Shown: in pieces, positions 46,239 to 59,204 of the stretch
Layout of the letters: the number at the start of each line of letters is the position of its first letter
Position numbering within the stretch: position 1 is the first letter of the stretch
NCBI GenBank assembly: GCA_947311845.1
Contig: CAMZMU010000071.1
Coordinates: 26,133,613 to 26,197,612, forward strand
Source: Poa pratensis
Lineage: Eukaryota > Streptophyta > Magnoliopsida > Poales > Poaceae
Direction of reading: 5' to 3'
DNA length: 64,000 nt
The notes under the pieces: model-generated
Told to the model about the DNA's origin: nothing
What the model saw: the letters and a program-made list of their open reading frames with translations, nothing else
Databases searched by the model: none
Position numbers and translations under genes: made by a program

Positions 46239-48900
46239 ATGGCGCCCAAGAAAAAAAGCTGCGCTTGCCGCCGCCGCCGCGGTGGCTGGTGGGAGTGCGA
46301 GCACCGCCGCCGCCAAGGGTGACGCGGACATGACCTTGGACAAGAAGACTGGCGAATGGACGCGGTCCACCATGAAGCTGTCCAGGCTGGAGGGCTATCG
46401 GCGGGATGGATGGATCCCCTCCGCCGAGCTGCTGACGACGCGCCTCCCCGGAGACGAGGTAAGCCCTCAACCCAAGGAGGGCGAGCGCGTATGCTTTCAC
46501 GATTTCATGAATAGGGGATTCTCATTCCCTATTCACGATTTTGTGCGGGCTCTGATGTACGCGTACAAGGTGCAACTGCACGATTTTACGCCCAACTCCA
46601 TTATGCACATTGCTGTATTCTTTGTGCTATGTGAGTGTTTCTTGGGTGTGCACCCACATTGGGGTCTTTGGAAGAAGATCTTTACTGTGAGGGAGAACGC
46701 CGGAAAGAAGGGCGTTTATGCTGTTGGCGGCTTCAACATTCAGAGCCGCAAAGAAGTCGCATATTTTGACATTAAACAAGTCGAATCTGCGCAAGGTTGG
46801 AGGCAGAAGTGGTTCTACTTCACCACCAACCAAGAGGGACTGCCGCGCTTTGATCCCCACGCGCCTCTGGTGATGACACGGGCTTGGCTGCATCAGACCA
46901 CAGCTGCTGAAGAGGTTGAGGTGAAGCCTTTGATGGCCAAGATTGCCAAACTTATGAAGACTGTGGGCCGCGAAGTGAGCGGCCTGCATTTGATTTCAAC
47001 CTTCATCAAGAGGGGTGTGCAGCCACTGCGAGTGCGAGCGCACCCCATGTGGGCATTTCAGGGTCCACAGGACCCGATACGTTTGGTGCCTGGCCAAACT
47101 CTGCCAGCACCTGATGATGTGGAGAAGCGGGTTCGATCGATCACCAAGCTGACGGCGAACGATAGCTGCCCACTCGATTGTCCTGTCGATGCCTTCGACA
47201 GTGAGCACCCTTTACCCAAGGTATTCACTGTTTTTCCTTTATGCACCTAGCGTTGGAGATATGATTTTTGTCGAGTGATAGCTCATGGCTTGATTATGTA
47301 CAGGGTTATGTTCCCCTCCAGTGCTTGCCCCCACTACCCGAAGATGGGGATACCACGGAGACAGAGGTTTTGCTGGCTGATCACAAAGCCGACGACGTCT
47401 TGATCGCCTCCGCGCACACCCCTACAGAGGAGGCAGAGGACTCCGAGCAAGAGGAGGAGGATGAGGTTCCACTGCTGAAGCGCCGTCGTGCAGACGATAC
47501 GAAATCGACTGCAGAAAGCTCGCCTCCGCGTGCCACTCGAGGCGAGGATTCTGATTCTTCTGCGACTGACTCAGGGGAGCCCAAGGGGAAGTCACCTTCG
47601 CGTGCAACTTCACCGGCTAGGTCGCCGTCATTCAAGGCGTGTATAGACTATAACACGCTGATTCTCTCGGATGACGACGAACCTCAGTAAGTTTGTGCTG
47701 GAACATTATGTGTCATAGGTGATGTTTTATGCGACTGATTCGGATATGTGCAGGCTGGTCGAGGACGACGCACCCAAGGTTGATCTGCCACCGCCTGCAC
47801 CTGAGGGGACGCCCGTTTCTTCTTCGGGTGAAGCGATTCGCTCAGAGGCCCAACAGACCTCCCCAGCAGCTCCTCGACCCGAGCCTCAGGAGAACATGCC
47901 TTCCTCATCGGGTGAACCGCTTCCTGCACGTTATAACCATGTAAGTGCGATATGCTCTTTATTTATGTGTTGACTCGCAGCTGAAGCCGTGTATGCACTA
48001 ATTTCCTGATTTTGTATGCTGTATAGTCATTCATCCGTACTCTCCTTGAGTCGGGTGACACATATTTGCAAGTGGAGCAGGAACGCGATCAACTGCGAGC
48101 CAGCGTGGAGCAGTTGGACCGTAAGAATTTCCGTCTCGCTTTTTATGCCCTTTCTGTGTTGTAATGTTCTGATTTTTGCTAAGAGGTGGTTTGTGCCATT
48201 CGCAGGTGAGAAGGCCACGTCTGCCACCCGTGTGCAAGAGCTTGAGAAGAAACTTGAAGATTCACAGAAAAAGCTCGAGGAGGTGGAGGCACGCGAAACG
48301 CTGCAGACTCATCGGTTTCGTGCGCTGTCCCAAGTGCTGGGAGGTAATGCATTCGAGAGAATACTTTCGAGTTTGATCTGACTACCACCAGTAGTATAAC
48401 TTATGCTTTTTCCAACAGAAACTGTTGGTGCCGAGCCTGCCATGGACGAGGGCTCATTCGAGGATGCGGCGACCGCCTTTGACAAAATATGTGCCCGCAC
48501 TCGAGAGGCTTTTCGCCGGTCCAAGAGTGCACTGACGTCCATATACCAGACCGTGCTGCCCGCAAATTCACCACCCAAGTCAGTGGAGGACTTGGCTGAC
48601 ATGTTTGCACCGGGGACAACCACCTTGGCGAACTTCGCCCGAGCCCAAATGGTAGGTGGATCCGAGACCACCCTCATTCTGTTAAGGGGCAACGGTGTTG
48701 CGGGTGATTTTGCAACAGCCCTGGCTGGTTTCCCGAAAAATTTTGGTGGAAAACCAGCCATTACGGACGCTATGAAGATGGAAGCTGGAACACTGTCGAA
48801 GAAGATGGTGACCATGCTTGAGAAGCGTGCCGCGGCTGTGTCTGAACGTGCCGGTCGTGCTGCTAGGGCTAGGTTTGAGTCGGTGTCAGACGTAGCTTAG
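46239..48900 (+). pseudogene. Antisense ORF 1 of element B (Transposase_28 family)
   Basis: Six exons with GT-AG borders: 46239-47220, 47304-47686, 47754-47940, 48027-48120, 48206-48343 and 48419-48900. Exon 1 has the Transposase_28-type domain (GERVCFHDFMNRGFSFP, VQLHDFTPNSIMHIAVF). Exon 2 is acidic with the basic patch LLKRRRADD, exons 4-5 form a coiled coil, and exon 6 has ARAQMVGGSETTLILL. Only one break is evident, an extra A in the A run at about 46253-46259 just after the ATG. From there the frame is open to the TAG at 48898. Better preserved than in A. Role unknown. Confidence 0.82.
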
Positions 48901-50479
48901 TCGACAGTTTATGTCCTTTTATGCTTTTGCTTGTAAAGAACTCGAATGCCACCCAGGGCTTTTGTTTAATATGAACTAGCGGGGTGGCCCGCGCATTTGC
49001 GCGGCTAAACTATCCATTGATTATATATCTTGTAGTCACATTTTTTGAAATTTAGAAGAACATTATCATATAGCCATTTAAATCTAATATTTAAAACATT
49101 TATGTATTTTTCAAACAGTCAATTCATTTGAGTTTCAATAAGAATTTAGATATTTTCTTCTATTTTTCTTCTCAAGTTCATGTAAACTACGTGGCTTAAT
49201 CATATTGCATATTTTTACTTAGTTTAACTTTAATAATATCATTGGGCCCAACAAAATATTGTGTCGATTCCTGTAGACTCCTTTGTCTTCTTGACAAAAA
49301 TATAGTGTCGATTCGTAATTTTGACTTTTTATAGACAATAGATGATTTTTTCTTATGGCCGTACTTTTTTTGTTAACATTTTTGTTCTTTCAAATACATC
49401 TCCTTACCCAGATTATTTTAGCGCATATTTGTTATTTGTTTCCCTTTTTAAATATAATTGGTTGTATTTTATCCAACCATTATTTTTCTCACTGCATATT
49501 ACAGGACATGTTCTGTAATTGTATTTACGGTACACACTCTATCTGTCTGCTGAAAAGCACAGAAAGAAAAATCCTCTTTCTCTTCTCTACCACTAAGCCG
49601 AATGAGCCCAAGAAAATTCCCTTTCTAGCAGGCCATGCTTTTGGAGTCGATTCTTGACCAAGTCGTTGATGCGCGTAGGAGGCGCATACTCGGTGTTGCC
49701 CGTCGGCTAGGACCTGGACGTGGTCGACGATGCCGAAGGCGGCAGCTGCGGCCCGCATTCAGCAGGCAAGTTCTCCACATTTCTGTTTCTTCCCCATTGA
49801 GAATACATGATGATAAAAAAAACATTGATTGTAGCATTTGATTGAATTTGAGCAGTGATTTTTAACTTGTTATTAGTTTGATAAGTAGTGGCATTGGGCA
49901 ATAGAGAAGGATCAATAGAGAATGTTAATCTGATTATGTTTCTACTTCGCTTCAGTGCATGAGGCACATGTAAATAATCCCACTATCCTCTCTCAGTGGT
50001 ATAGCCATTTTTGTTGAGAGATTTTATAGCATAGAGGTGACTATTTGGGGGACTATTCTTGAGAGATGTTAGTTTGAGAATTATGATTCATGAGGTCTGT
50101 AGCATGAGAGATATTAGGTGGATATTAAATTATTTCATAAGTACCTAAATATAACATGGAAATATGAACTTTGTCTATTAACATGAAAGATACTTGTATG
50201 TGGCTAATGAAAAATAATGGCGTCCATGAAGTACATGTGAAGCATGTTTAGCAAGCCAAAACAGGCTATGCTGAATTCGAATATTGTATCTCCTGCTTAC
50301 AATTTTCTGTCACAATATTTTTGTATGTTTATTGTGTTTTGTCGATCAGGACTCCATTCCATCAATCATGATTTTAGATGTCTTGTACTCTTCTATAAAT
50401 TAGAATATCTCCTTATAAACAATATTCTTTGCGCCATCTTCACTTGGACACTCATTGTGATTGGTTAGCCGCTTCAATC

Positions 50480-51070
50480 CTTCTTTGCTTGTGACTCTTG
50501 ACAATGCCATATATAATTCCCCATGGCAGAATATTTTCTTATTCAAATATATTCCTACCATGTTCAAGGGCTGACCTTATCTCATATTTATGGCCACGGC
50601 GAGGCAAACTTATAATGGATATTTCTTCATTTCACCAAGAATGTCCATTTTGAGTCGCTAGGTGACATGATGATCCGAGGTTTGTATACATTATCGCCAA
50701 ACAACGTTCCTGTAATTATTTGTACCTCAATGTGCTTGTTTCCAAGCTGTGTTATTGTCATTCTCGTACCATTGCATAACCTGCAGCTTGTTTGATGTTG
50801 TGTAGGAGCATCACCGGCAAACCTACCTTCAGTTTTTAGATGATGGGCTTGGGATTCCTGGGATCTTCAAGGTGTTGAGGAACACCTCAGGATACCTGTT
50901 TTCCACTCTGACGTTTTTCATTGTTGCCTTGCACACAGTATCCAGGCTTCGGTATGTCACCTCTTCACCTTGTATTTGGCTCATTATGTGCTCATTATCT
51001 CCTTGACTGTTTGATCCATGGACACTTTCATCTAGAAATTCCCGCCAACGGTATGTTTGCAGCAAATTTT
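50480..51070 (-). pseudogene. Helitron RepHel helicase, C-terminal remnant
   Basis: Minus-strand frames contain GEEVTYRSLDTVCKATM, LNTLKIPGIPSP, CNGTRMTITQLGNKHIEVQI and YKPRIIMSPSDSKW. These are characteristic of the PIF1/RecD-like helicase part of plant Helitron RepHel proteins. Stops and shifts break it, and the Rep (HUH nuclease) domain is not seen. The orientation agrees with the Helitron ends. Confidence 0.8.
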
Positions 51071-53235
51071 GGTATATGCTTTGGACTATTTCTACTTCGC
51101 ATATTTTCGTTCTGTAGCAGTAGGTCCTTTGGTATTTTTATCCAATCCTTACTTCATCTGATGTTGTTTTCCCGTTGCCTGTTTGTAGTATCCACTCGAC
51201 AAATTCAGTGATCTTTTGTTTTTGTATTGTATTATCTGACAAACACTTCGTCGTTATATTTTCTGTTAGCTCAAATATGTCAGATAAATCATTAGAATCA
51301 GTAATTGAAATTACAACATATGACTGAAAAGTCAAAGATTAACTACCTGGAAGACAGAGATACGTCTATTAACATACCGACGCACTGTTGGTTTTTTCCT
51401 TTCCATTGTTGTAGGTATACTTGGTATCAAACTCAAAGTAGTAATCTGAAAATTTTCTCTGATGTTCCCTTCACCACCTTCACCTTTGTATTGTATGCAA
51501 AAGTAATCTTAACTTCATTGCTGACTGGGAGATACAACTTTAAAGTTGCTTAAAACATATACATAACTCTCATTGATCTTTGATCTAAATGTGTGTACCA
51601 TATTCTTCTATATGAGCATGTATCGTATCACCCTTCAAAACAAAAGAAAATAAAATCTTAGTAGTAAGTTAGACATAATAGAAAAAAAATCAATTGTTAA
51701 ATATGTAAGGAAATATCTTTTCGGCCATCAAGATCATGTCGATGCTTATAAGTTGGTTAGGTCACTTATGTTCTTTTGTGCCGGAATTCCAGCAGTAGCG
51801 CCAGAAATTTTTAGTTGTGAACACTGAAGGAAAGTTAATGTCACTGTGGCACATCGGAAATACGGCACTATATCATTGAAACAGGCTATAAACATGAATA
51901 CTCCTATGTTTATTGATTGACCCTTAAAATCTCAAATATAGTATTTGCCAGTTTTGTTGTATAAAGTATTTGTAAAATTGAAAAAGAAATCATAAAATAT
52001 TCATACATTTATTGATTATCCTCAATATATAGAAGGTTTAGAAAACATGTAAAACACATTATCACTCGATCTGAAAATTATTTTAGTGTATAAACCTGAG
52101 TGTCTACTTATTGAACTATTGAAGGATTAAGTACCGCTGCTGCTGCAGATACATTAACAATGGTGGACTGGGAATGACCCAATTGGGTTCTCCAGATCAA
52201 ATAAATTCATATCAAAATATCTGAACTTGCTTCACTTTGGAAAGAATGGTCCTCCATTTTCTCGGTTATTAACTAATCATAGTATACACATACCTGAAAC
52301 AAAAGAAAAAAATGTATATTAGGTTATTAACTTAAAATCTGTAGGTTTCTGTGCATAGCTCTTTAAAATCTGAGAACCTTCACTTTTAAGTGCTAAATCT
52401 GAGCCGTTATTTGTCTTTTATTTTAATTATATAATAGATACTTCTTACAAAATGTCATGCCTGCCGTTTACGTGATTCTTATAAACTTCTATCGCCACAG
52501 CCAAGCATCTCTATGTCGATTCGAGCCGCAATGAAATCCCCGGTAAGTACTAATTCATGCATGGTTGCTTTTCCTGTCACTTTGACGATACATAGGTAAA
52601 TAGAAACAACTCAATTTGACTATCACAAAATTATTAGCTGTTAGGAATTTCATACATATTCTAAGAACTTGTCTTTTTTTTCTTGACCTCTTAGCATACC
52701 ATGGTTTGGTTGTACTTTTAAGACCATATGCTCTTTGATGTTAACTCTCACGTAAAAGAGACATGTAACATGCGGAGATGGTCACTCGGTATGTCTATCA
52801 GGCATTGATACGTGTTGCATAAGCAAATCTAATTGACATGTGAGTCTGGCTTACGTGAGGCGCCGAAGAATTGGCTCTTTCTGCTGCAACTCTGCATGTC
52901 GATGAAACACATGATTAACATCTCCACTGCCTCCAGTGACAGGCTAAGGTGGCTGGATCAGTATCGCTTCTGAAGTGCGATCGGCCGGGAAGTGGAGAAT
53001 AGAGTTGGAGCCTGTCAGGACTGAAAATACATTGGATCTTCCAATATCAAATATTTGAATGTGCTTCCATAGAGAGGACCTTTTTTTATAAAGCGTTGCT
53101 CTGTCCTACCCTTGATGATACAGTAATACACCTTTGGATTTTAATTATAATAACTGATCAAACTAATCAGTGATTAACATGGAGCAGGGTGTTCGTGAGA
53201 AAGGTGCGTCTTGGGATGAGAAGATCTAAGCACAC
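51071..53235. other. Non-coding Helitron F interior
   Basis: AT-rich with only short ORFs. Contains the internal 5' end at 52438. Confidence 0.5.
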
Positions 53236-53421
53236 ATGAAGATTGCAGCTAGCTATTACCTGAGGATTTCAATACTGCTTGAAGATTTTAGGTTGGTGAT
53301 GTGCCTTTGATCCCATGACCGTGCTGCCATGAAGATTGCAGATAGCTATTACATGAGGAATTCAGTATTACTTGAAGATTTCAGCTTGATGAGATGTGCC
53401 TTTGATCCCCTGTCCGTGCTG
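53236..53421 (+). repeat. 93-bp tandem duplication
   Basis: Units starting ATGAAGATTGCAG at 53236 and 53329, each ending with TTTGATCCC and CCGTGCTGCC. Confidence 0.8.
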
Positions 53422-53560
53422 CCACCCTGTCGGATCATCGATTTGGTGATGCAACCGAGCATCATCGACGTGTATAGATATGTCGCATTTGATCTTCTGG
53501 GCATCTTTCGTCGATTTGCCGACGCACCGAGAGTGGTCGACCTTTAGGGGATATTCTGGC

Positions 53561-53860
53561 GTGCCTTCAATCTGTATCCTGGGGCGTCTCCGATTGGTTT
53601 CGACTCGCTCGGCGTCCAGGCGTGTAGACTTCTCCCCGGCATCGATCTGTGTCTTGCGGCGTCTCCGATTGGTTTCGATTCGCTCGTCGTCCAGGCGTGC
53701 AGGCTTCTCTCCGGCATGTGCTAATATACTTATATTAATCCAATCAGCCGTAGACAATTTGGACATCGAGACGTGTGCTTTTAAGCCGGCATGTGCTAAT
53801 ATACTTATATTAATCCAATCAGCCGTAGACAATTTGGACATCGAGACGTGTGCTTTTAAG
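53561..53860 (+). repeat. Four consecutive 75-bp units (two repeat pairs)
   Basis: Two diverged 75-bp units (core CTCCGATTGGTTTCGA at about 53589 and 53664) are followed by two near-identical ones (53711-53785 and 53786-53860; GCATGTGCTAATATACTTAT). All four remain in one open frame of 138 codons, as 25-residue units. Not a known gene. Confidence 0.8.
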
Positions 53861-54159
53861 CGTGCGTGTTGTGGCCGGACATATCAAGACGTATAGACAT
53901 TCTACTCCAATCAGTAAAATCATACAGATCCGGATCCTTACCATTGTCTTGATAAATCTCCACGGTCTAAATATCTTTGTTTCAGAGTGGCTAATCTGTA
54001 CCGTTGGTTGTCTTGTGTTTTAATTATATAATAGATTGCCACTTTTGCTTTGCTTCATGCTTTCGTCATGCGTGTTCTTTTGGAGAACAGCCCCGAGCCT
54101 GCTTGGCCGGGGTTTATGCAATTGTGATGTGAAACTTACTTGAAGTATATTTTATGTAG

Positions 54160-54992
54160 TCTGAAGGTCGTGCTGCAGCAACTGGTTCATCTGCAAGCAG
54201 CTCCACACCCAAGCACACTCGAAGCGTGAATGACCAGAAGCTGATTGAATATCTCACGCAGAAATTCATAGCTATGGAGGCAAAATTGAAGGAAACTAAG
54301 GCTTCCCTTGCTGATCTCCAGTCTAGACCCTCACCCTCTACAGAGCGAGAGTTGTTCTTGCTGGCGGAATTGGACAAGGTGAATCTGCAGCTCGAGTGTA
54401 AGTTCACCCGATACACACTTCTTCTTTTGCTTCGGGAAGGCTCGTATATAAGAGCTGATTATGCTATGAATGCGCAGGTGCCTGCTTTGATAAGCAGAAG
54501 GAAGAGATCCGAATACGTGAGCGACTGGACGATCAGGCCAATAGACCAGAATATACCCGTCACCCCTTCTGGTCAGATAGGGATAGGAGTCAGACACTTG
54601 TGACTCTTTATGATCGCGCCTGGCGTGTGGCTGTTGTGCTGGAGAGCTGTAGGCAAGCCTTCTCCAGGATACACCACACGTTGTTCCCCCTAAATGAACA
54701 GCCGGAGGGTTTGTCGGCCTTGCTAGGAAAATTTCGCAAGGGCAAGGCCATCAAGAAGTTTGTGCGAGAGCAACTCATCAGTGGAGCAAATGTGGCACTC
54801 GCCTTTGTTCGGACACATCACCCGAACCTTGATCTGAAGAAGATTGCCCTGGGACCAGCACCTGTACCTGGCGGTGGTCCTATGCCTATGGAGGAACATT
54901 ACAAGGAGACCCGCGTGGATGCCCTTGTATTGGTTCATCATGTATTGAAGGAGGAAAAATGGGCTCCACCCAAAGATGAGCCTGTAGATTAA
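54160..54992 (+). CDS. Antisense ORF 2 of element B (intact frame)
   Basis: Exons 54160-54397 and 54478-54992 with GT-AG borders. The open frame gives a coiled coil (from VNDQKLIEYLTQKFIAMEA) and the domain KAIKKFVREQLISGANVALA, ending PPKDEPVD. Strongly conserved with the A copy at 19721-20549, and undisrupted in both. No in-frame ATG at the start. It has been separated from ORF 1 by Helitron F. Confidence 0.72.
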
Positions 54993-55004
54993 GGTTTTAT
55001 GTAC

Positions 55005-55320
55005 AGGGATCAGCCCCCGAGTGTAATTTTGCCACTTGTGCATATTTTGTTTGTGTATGCGCGCAGCCCCCGAGTATATCGAGTGGGTTTTATGAAATAT
55101 ACAGAGTATGAAACCTAAATTACACAGCCCCCGAGTAATCGAGTGAGGCTGTGAATTTTTGCGATGTTTGAAGCTGCAACTCCTGATTTGAGCAACTTTT
55201 TTATTTATGTATGATTTTTTGACCCAGCCCCCGAGTATTCGATTGCGTCTGGGGTATTATGTTTGAAGGAGCGAAAGCTCATGCTTTGAGACAGCGTAGC
55301 CCTCGAGTATTCGGGTGAGG
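55005..55320 (+). repeat. Cluster of CAGCCCCCGAG motifs (element B)
   Basis: Five motif copies at about 55012, 55065, 55125, 55225 and 55297, matching the cluster in A. Confidence 0.8.
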
Positions 55321-55525
55321 CTAAGTGTGTGCGAATAAGTTATGCGAGTAGTAAGTAGGAGAAATATGAGGAATCATTGATTATATTCCATTTTTGAATG
55401 TTGGGCTGCAGGCCGCCTCATTAAAAACCTTCCAGTCCCCGCAGGTACCCTGGTAAGGAAAAGAGCGCGTCTGAAACCTGCAGCCATCCGACATATGTGC
55501 CTTTTACATTGTGCGACTGAACAAT

Positions 55526-56660
55526 CTAAGCATAGAAACGACGCAGCTGCGCAACGTTGCAATGATTATGTGAGAGTTTGCCTGTCTTCGAGTGCTTCAG
55601 TCTGTATGCTCCACCGCCAATGACCTCGGTAATGATGAAGGGTCCCTCCCATGGGGAAGCAAGTTTGTGCACCTTCTTTTGCTTCAGTCGAAGCACCAGG
55701 TCGCCAACCTCGAAGGACCTGGTACGTAGTCGACGTCTGTGATAGTTGCGTAGATCTTGCTGATAGACCGCTGTGCATGCCAGCGCCGTGTTGCGTGCTT
55801 CTTCGAGCAAGTTGACTGCATCTTTGAGTGCTTCATGTGCATCTTCCTCGTTGTATGCTTCGACTCTTGCTGCGTTGAACCTTACATCTAATGGCAGGAT
55901 TGCCTATGCACCGTACACCATGAAAAATGGGGTGAACTGTGTTGAAGCGTTAGGAGTTGTGCGTAGGCTCCATAGCACAGATGAAGTTCTTCGACCCAAG
56001 CACCCGCGGCCCTTTTGAGTGGCACCAGGAGGCGTTTCTTGATTCCGCTCGTCACAAGTCCATTGGCCTTTTCGACTTGGCCATTGGACTGCGGGTGTAC
56101 CACGGATGCATAGTTGAGCGCGATATCTTGCTCTTTGCAGAAAGTTCGGAACTCTTCAGCCGTGAAGTTTGTACCGTTATCAGTGATGACACTGCTTGGT
56201 ACGCCGAATCGGTATATGATGGATTTTATGAAATTGACTGCTGTAGTGGCAATCGAACTTGTGATAGGGACTGCTTCGATCCACTTGGTGAACTTGTCGA
56301 CCGCCACCAGAAGGTGAGTATGCCCTCCATGGGAGGATTTTTTGAGTGGCCCGACCATATCGAGCCCCATTGGGCGAAGGGCCAGGCCAATGGTATTGTC
56401 TTCAACGCCGATGCGGGTGCGTGCGGCTTTGTGGCGAATTTTTGACAGCCGATGCACCTTTTGACTATGTCCTCCGCGTCTTTGAGTGCTGTGGGCCAGT
56501 AGAAGCCTGCGCGAAAGGCTTTGGCTACGAGTGATCGACTGCTGGCATGATGCCCGCAGGTACCTGCATGAATATCACGAAGGATGGCTTGGCCATCTTC
56601 AAATGCTATGCAATGTTGGAACATACCTGATACGCTGCGCTTGTATGTTCGCCGTTGATG
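55526..56660 (-). pseudogene. Integrase of element B
   Basis: Same order as in A: zinc-binding start (RCIGCQKFA), core with DKFTKW, ITDNGTNF and GQVEKANG, and C-terminal VIGGGAYRLKHSK. One-base losses relative to A at about 55984 and 56366 split the frame. Confidence 0.9.
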
Positions 56661-56703
56661 ACGGTGTATGCTTTAGATCATCGAGTCACACGTCTTGACT
56701 CTG

Positions 56704-57790
56704 TTATGTCTTCAGGTACCTCGCCGCGGAGTATGTATGCGAGGAAAGGTTGAGTCCAAGTTGGCTCGATGAGGAGCACCTCGACTGGCGGGTCCTCTGT
56801 GCTAGGTGCTTTGCTCTTGGCTGCTGCAGCTGATGTAGGAGGTGCTCGTTTTTCTTGATGGACCTGTGCTCGATGCGCTCGAAGAAGACACCAGGTGGAA
56901 CTGGTGCTTTGGTCGCTCCAATGTTGGCTAGCTTATCTGCTTCTTCATTGATCTCACGCCCTATGTGCCGCAACTCGCAGCCTTCGAAGCTGCCCTCCAT
57001 GAGGTTGTACAGGTCACGGTAGGCGATCATGTTATCTGCGATTGCGTCGCAGGCCTTCATTGTTTGCTGCACCACAAGATTCGAGTCACCGTTGATCATC
57101 ATCGAGTGCACCCGAGGGCTTTGGCCATCCTCATGCCATGGATCAGGGCCTCATACTCTGCTTCGTTATTGGATGGGAACTCGAATCCCATTTGCAGGAT
57201 ATAGCGGAGCTTGTCGCCTTTTGGTGATATGAGGATGACACCTGCGCATGCGCCTTCGTTCTTCTTTGAGCCGTCAAAATACATAGTCCATGAGTTGGAC
57301 ACATCTGGTGCTCCGGGCAATTGAGCTTCGATCCACTCGGTATGGAAGTCAGGTAAGACTTGTGCTTTGATGGCCTTCGGGTAATCGTACTTGATATCTC
57401 GTGGTCCTAGCTCGATGAGCCATTTTGTGACTCGCTCAGTTGCATTGGGGTTTGTGAGGATGTCCCCGATCCCTGAAGTACTGATTACAGTGATCGGGTG
57501 CTTGGAGAAGTAATGCGTCAGCTTCCTTGAGGATATGAACACGGCGTATGCCAGCTTTTGATAGGGTACCGCTTCTTTGATATGGAGAGCACTTCATTCA
57601 AGTAATAGACTGGGCGTTGTATGCTTTGAGCGTGTCCCTCCTCCCTTCGTTCGACTACTAGTACGGTGCTCACCACCCTGTTAGTTGCGGAGACATATAG
57701 GTACAGTGGCTCGCGTTCCCTTGGTGCGACGAGGATTGGAGGGCTTGCGAGGACTCGCTAGAGGTTCGTGAAGGCTGCTTCGGCTTCTTG
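56704..57790 (-). pseudogene. RNase H of element B
   Basis: Contains YFDGSKKNEG, NNEAEYEAL, GDSNLV and NEEADKLA. A frameshift lies near 57110, and the link to RT (57545-57790) is broken. The unoccupied equivalent of the element C target site (CGTCC) is at 57791. Confidence 0.88.
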
Positions 57791-58716
57791 CGTCCACTCG
57801 AATTTGTCTGCTTTCTTCATCAGTCGATAGAACGGGAGTGCTTTTTCGCCCAGCTTGCTGATGAATCGACTGAGTGCTGCTACTCGACCCGCCAATTTTG
57901 CACGTCATGGAGCTTTGAAGGCCTTTGCATCGTCAAGATGGCCTGTATTTTCTCCGGGTCTGCCTCGATTCCTCGAGCCGAGACTAGATACCCGAGGAGT
58001 TGCCCGGTTGGCACGCCGAACGTGCACTTCTTCGGGTTGAGCTTGATGTGGAAGCGTTTGAGGTTTGCGAACGTCTCTCACAAGTCATCGAGTAGTGTGT
58101 TTTCCTCCCTTGTTGTGATGACAATGTCATCTACATAGACCTGGACGTTTCGCCCAATTTGCTTTTGAGGCAGTCTTGCATCATGCGCTGGTAGGTTGCG
58201 CCTGTTCTTGAGCCCGAAAGGCATTGTTGTGTAGCAGTAGACCCCGAGTGGGGTTATGAACGCCGTTTTCTCTTCATCCTCTTCCTTCATCCTTATCTGG
58301 TGGTAACCCGAGTAAGCATACAGGAAGGACAAGCGAGCGCACCCGGCGGTGGAGTCGACGATCTGGTCGATTCGAGGTAGTGGAAAGTGATCCTTTGGAC
58401 AACACTTATTGAGTGCCGTGAAATCTACGCACATCCGAAGGATATCTGTGTTCTTTTCTCTACGAGTACGGGGTTGGCCACCCATTGTGATTTCTTGATT
58501 TCTCTGATGAAACCTGCTGCGAGTAGTCTGTCGACTTCGGCTTCGACTGCGGTTCTTTTCGGGCCGGATATGCGGCACATTGTTTGCTTGACTGGTTTAG
58601 CATCTGGAAATAATTAGAGAGAGTGTTCGGCGAATTCCCTGGGAGTACCTGGCATGTCAGCCGGACACCACGCAAATATATCCCAGTTCTCACGGAGGAA
58701 TTCGACGAGCGCGCTT
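57791..58716 (-). pseudogene. Reverse transcriptase of element B
   Basis: Contains FTALNKCCPKDHFPLPRID, TTMPFGL and YVDDIVIT. The first catalytic Asp is changed to Tyr (codon at 58318-58320; A has Asp). Frameshifts near 58150, 58205 and 58460. Confidence 0.92.
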
Positions 58717-59204
58717 TGTCGTGGGATTGTCACGCAGATGTCATGGAGATGACTTCGTAGAGTTGGGGATTAAGCGATCGAGCATCTCCGAGCTAAGGAT
58801 CACAGGCACGAGGAAGACGATGTTTTTTACCCAGGTTCGGCCCCTCAATGTGAGGTAAAGACCTACGTCCTGCCTATCCTAGATTGGTATTGATATGAAT
58901 ATGGTGTTACAAGGGTTGGCGATCGTGGTATCGAGTCGCCTATCTCTGGATGTATGAGAGCTTTTTGCTTGGGGTTCTAGGTCCTTGGAGTCCACCTTAT
59001 AAAGACGGTGGCTCGCAAGGTTACAAGGAAACTTCTCTCCCAAGGAAAGTATGAGCCGGAGTCCTACTTGGAGACTAATCATATGTCTTGTCTTCCAAGT
59101 CAAGTTATTTTCTAGCTTCTGGATCCTTCCTCCGACATAGTGGTGCGACTGTGAATAAGTCGCGCTTTGCTTGAATAAGTCGCGGGATAATTATTCCCCC
59201 GACA
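58717..59204. mobile_element. Solo LTR G nested in element B
   Basis: 488 bp with ends TGTCGTGGGATTGTC and TTCCCCCGACA, flanked by CGCTT (58712-58716 and 59205-59209). Element A has the uninterrupted site at 41518-41522. No internal sequence is present, so recombination between two LTRs has removed the rest. Family not identified. Confidence 0.9.

Larger units (their letters stand above)
48976..54035 (-). mobile_element. Helitron F, with helicase remnant and two 5' ends
   Basis: 5,060 bp. The 3' end at 48976 is, on the minus strand, CCGCGCAAATGCGCGG (hairpin), a short spacer and CTAG. The 5' end at 54035 is TCTATTATATAATTAAAAC. Flanks are A (48975) and T (54036) without duplication. A second 5' end with the same TCTATTATATAATTAAAA start lies inside at 52438. 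It inserted between the two antisense ORF blocks of B. Confidence 0.85.
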
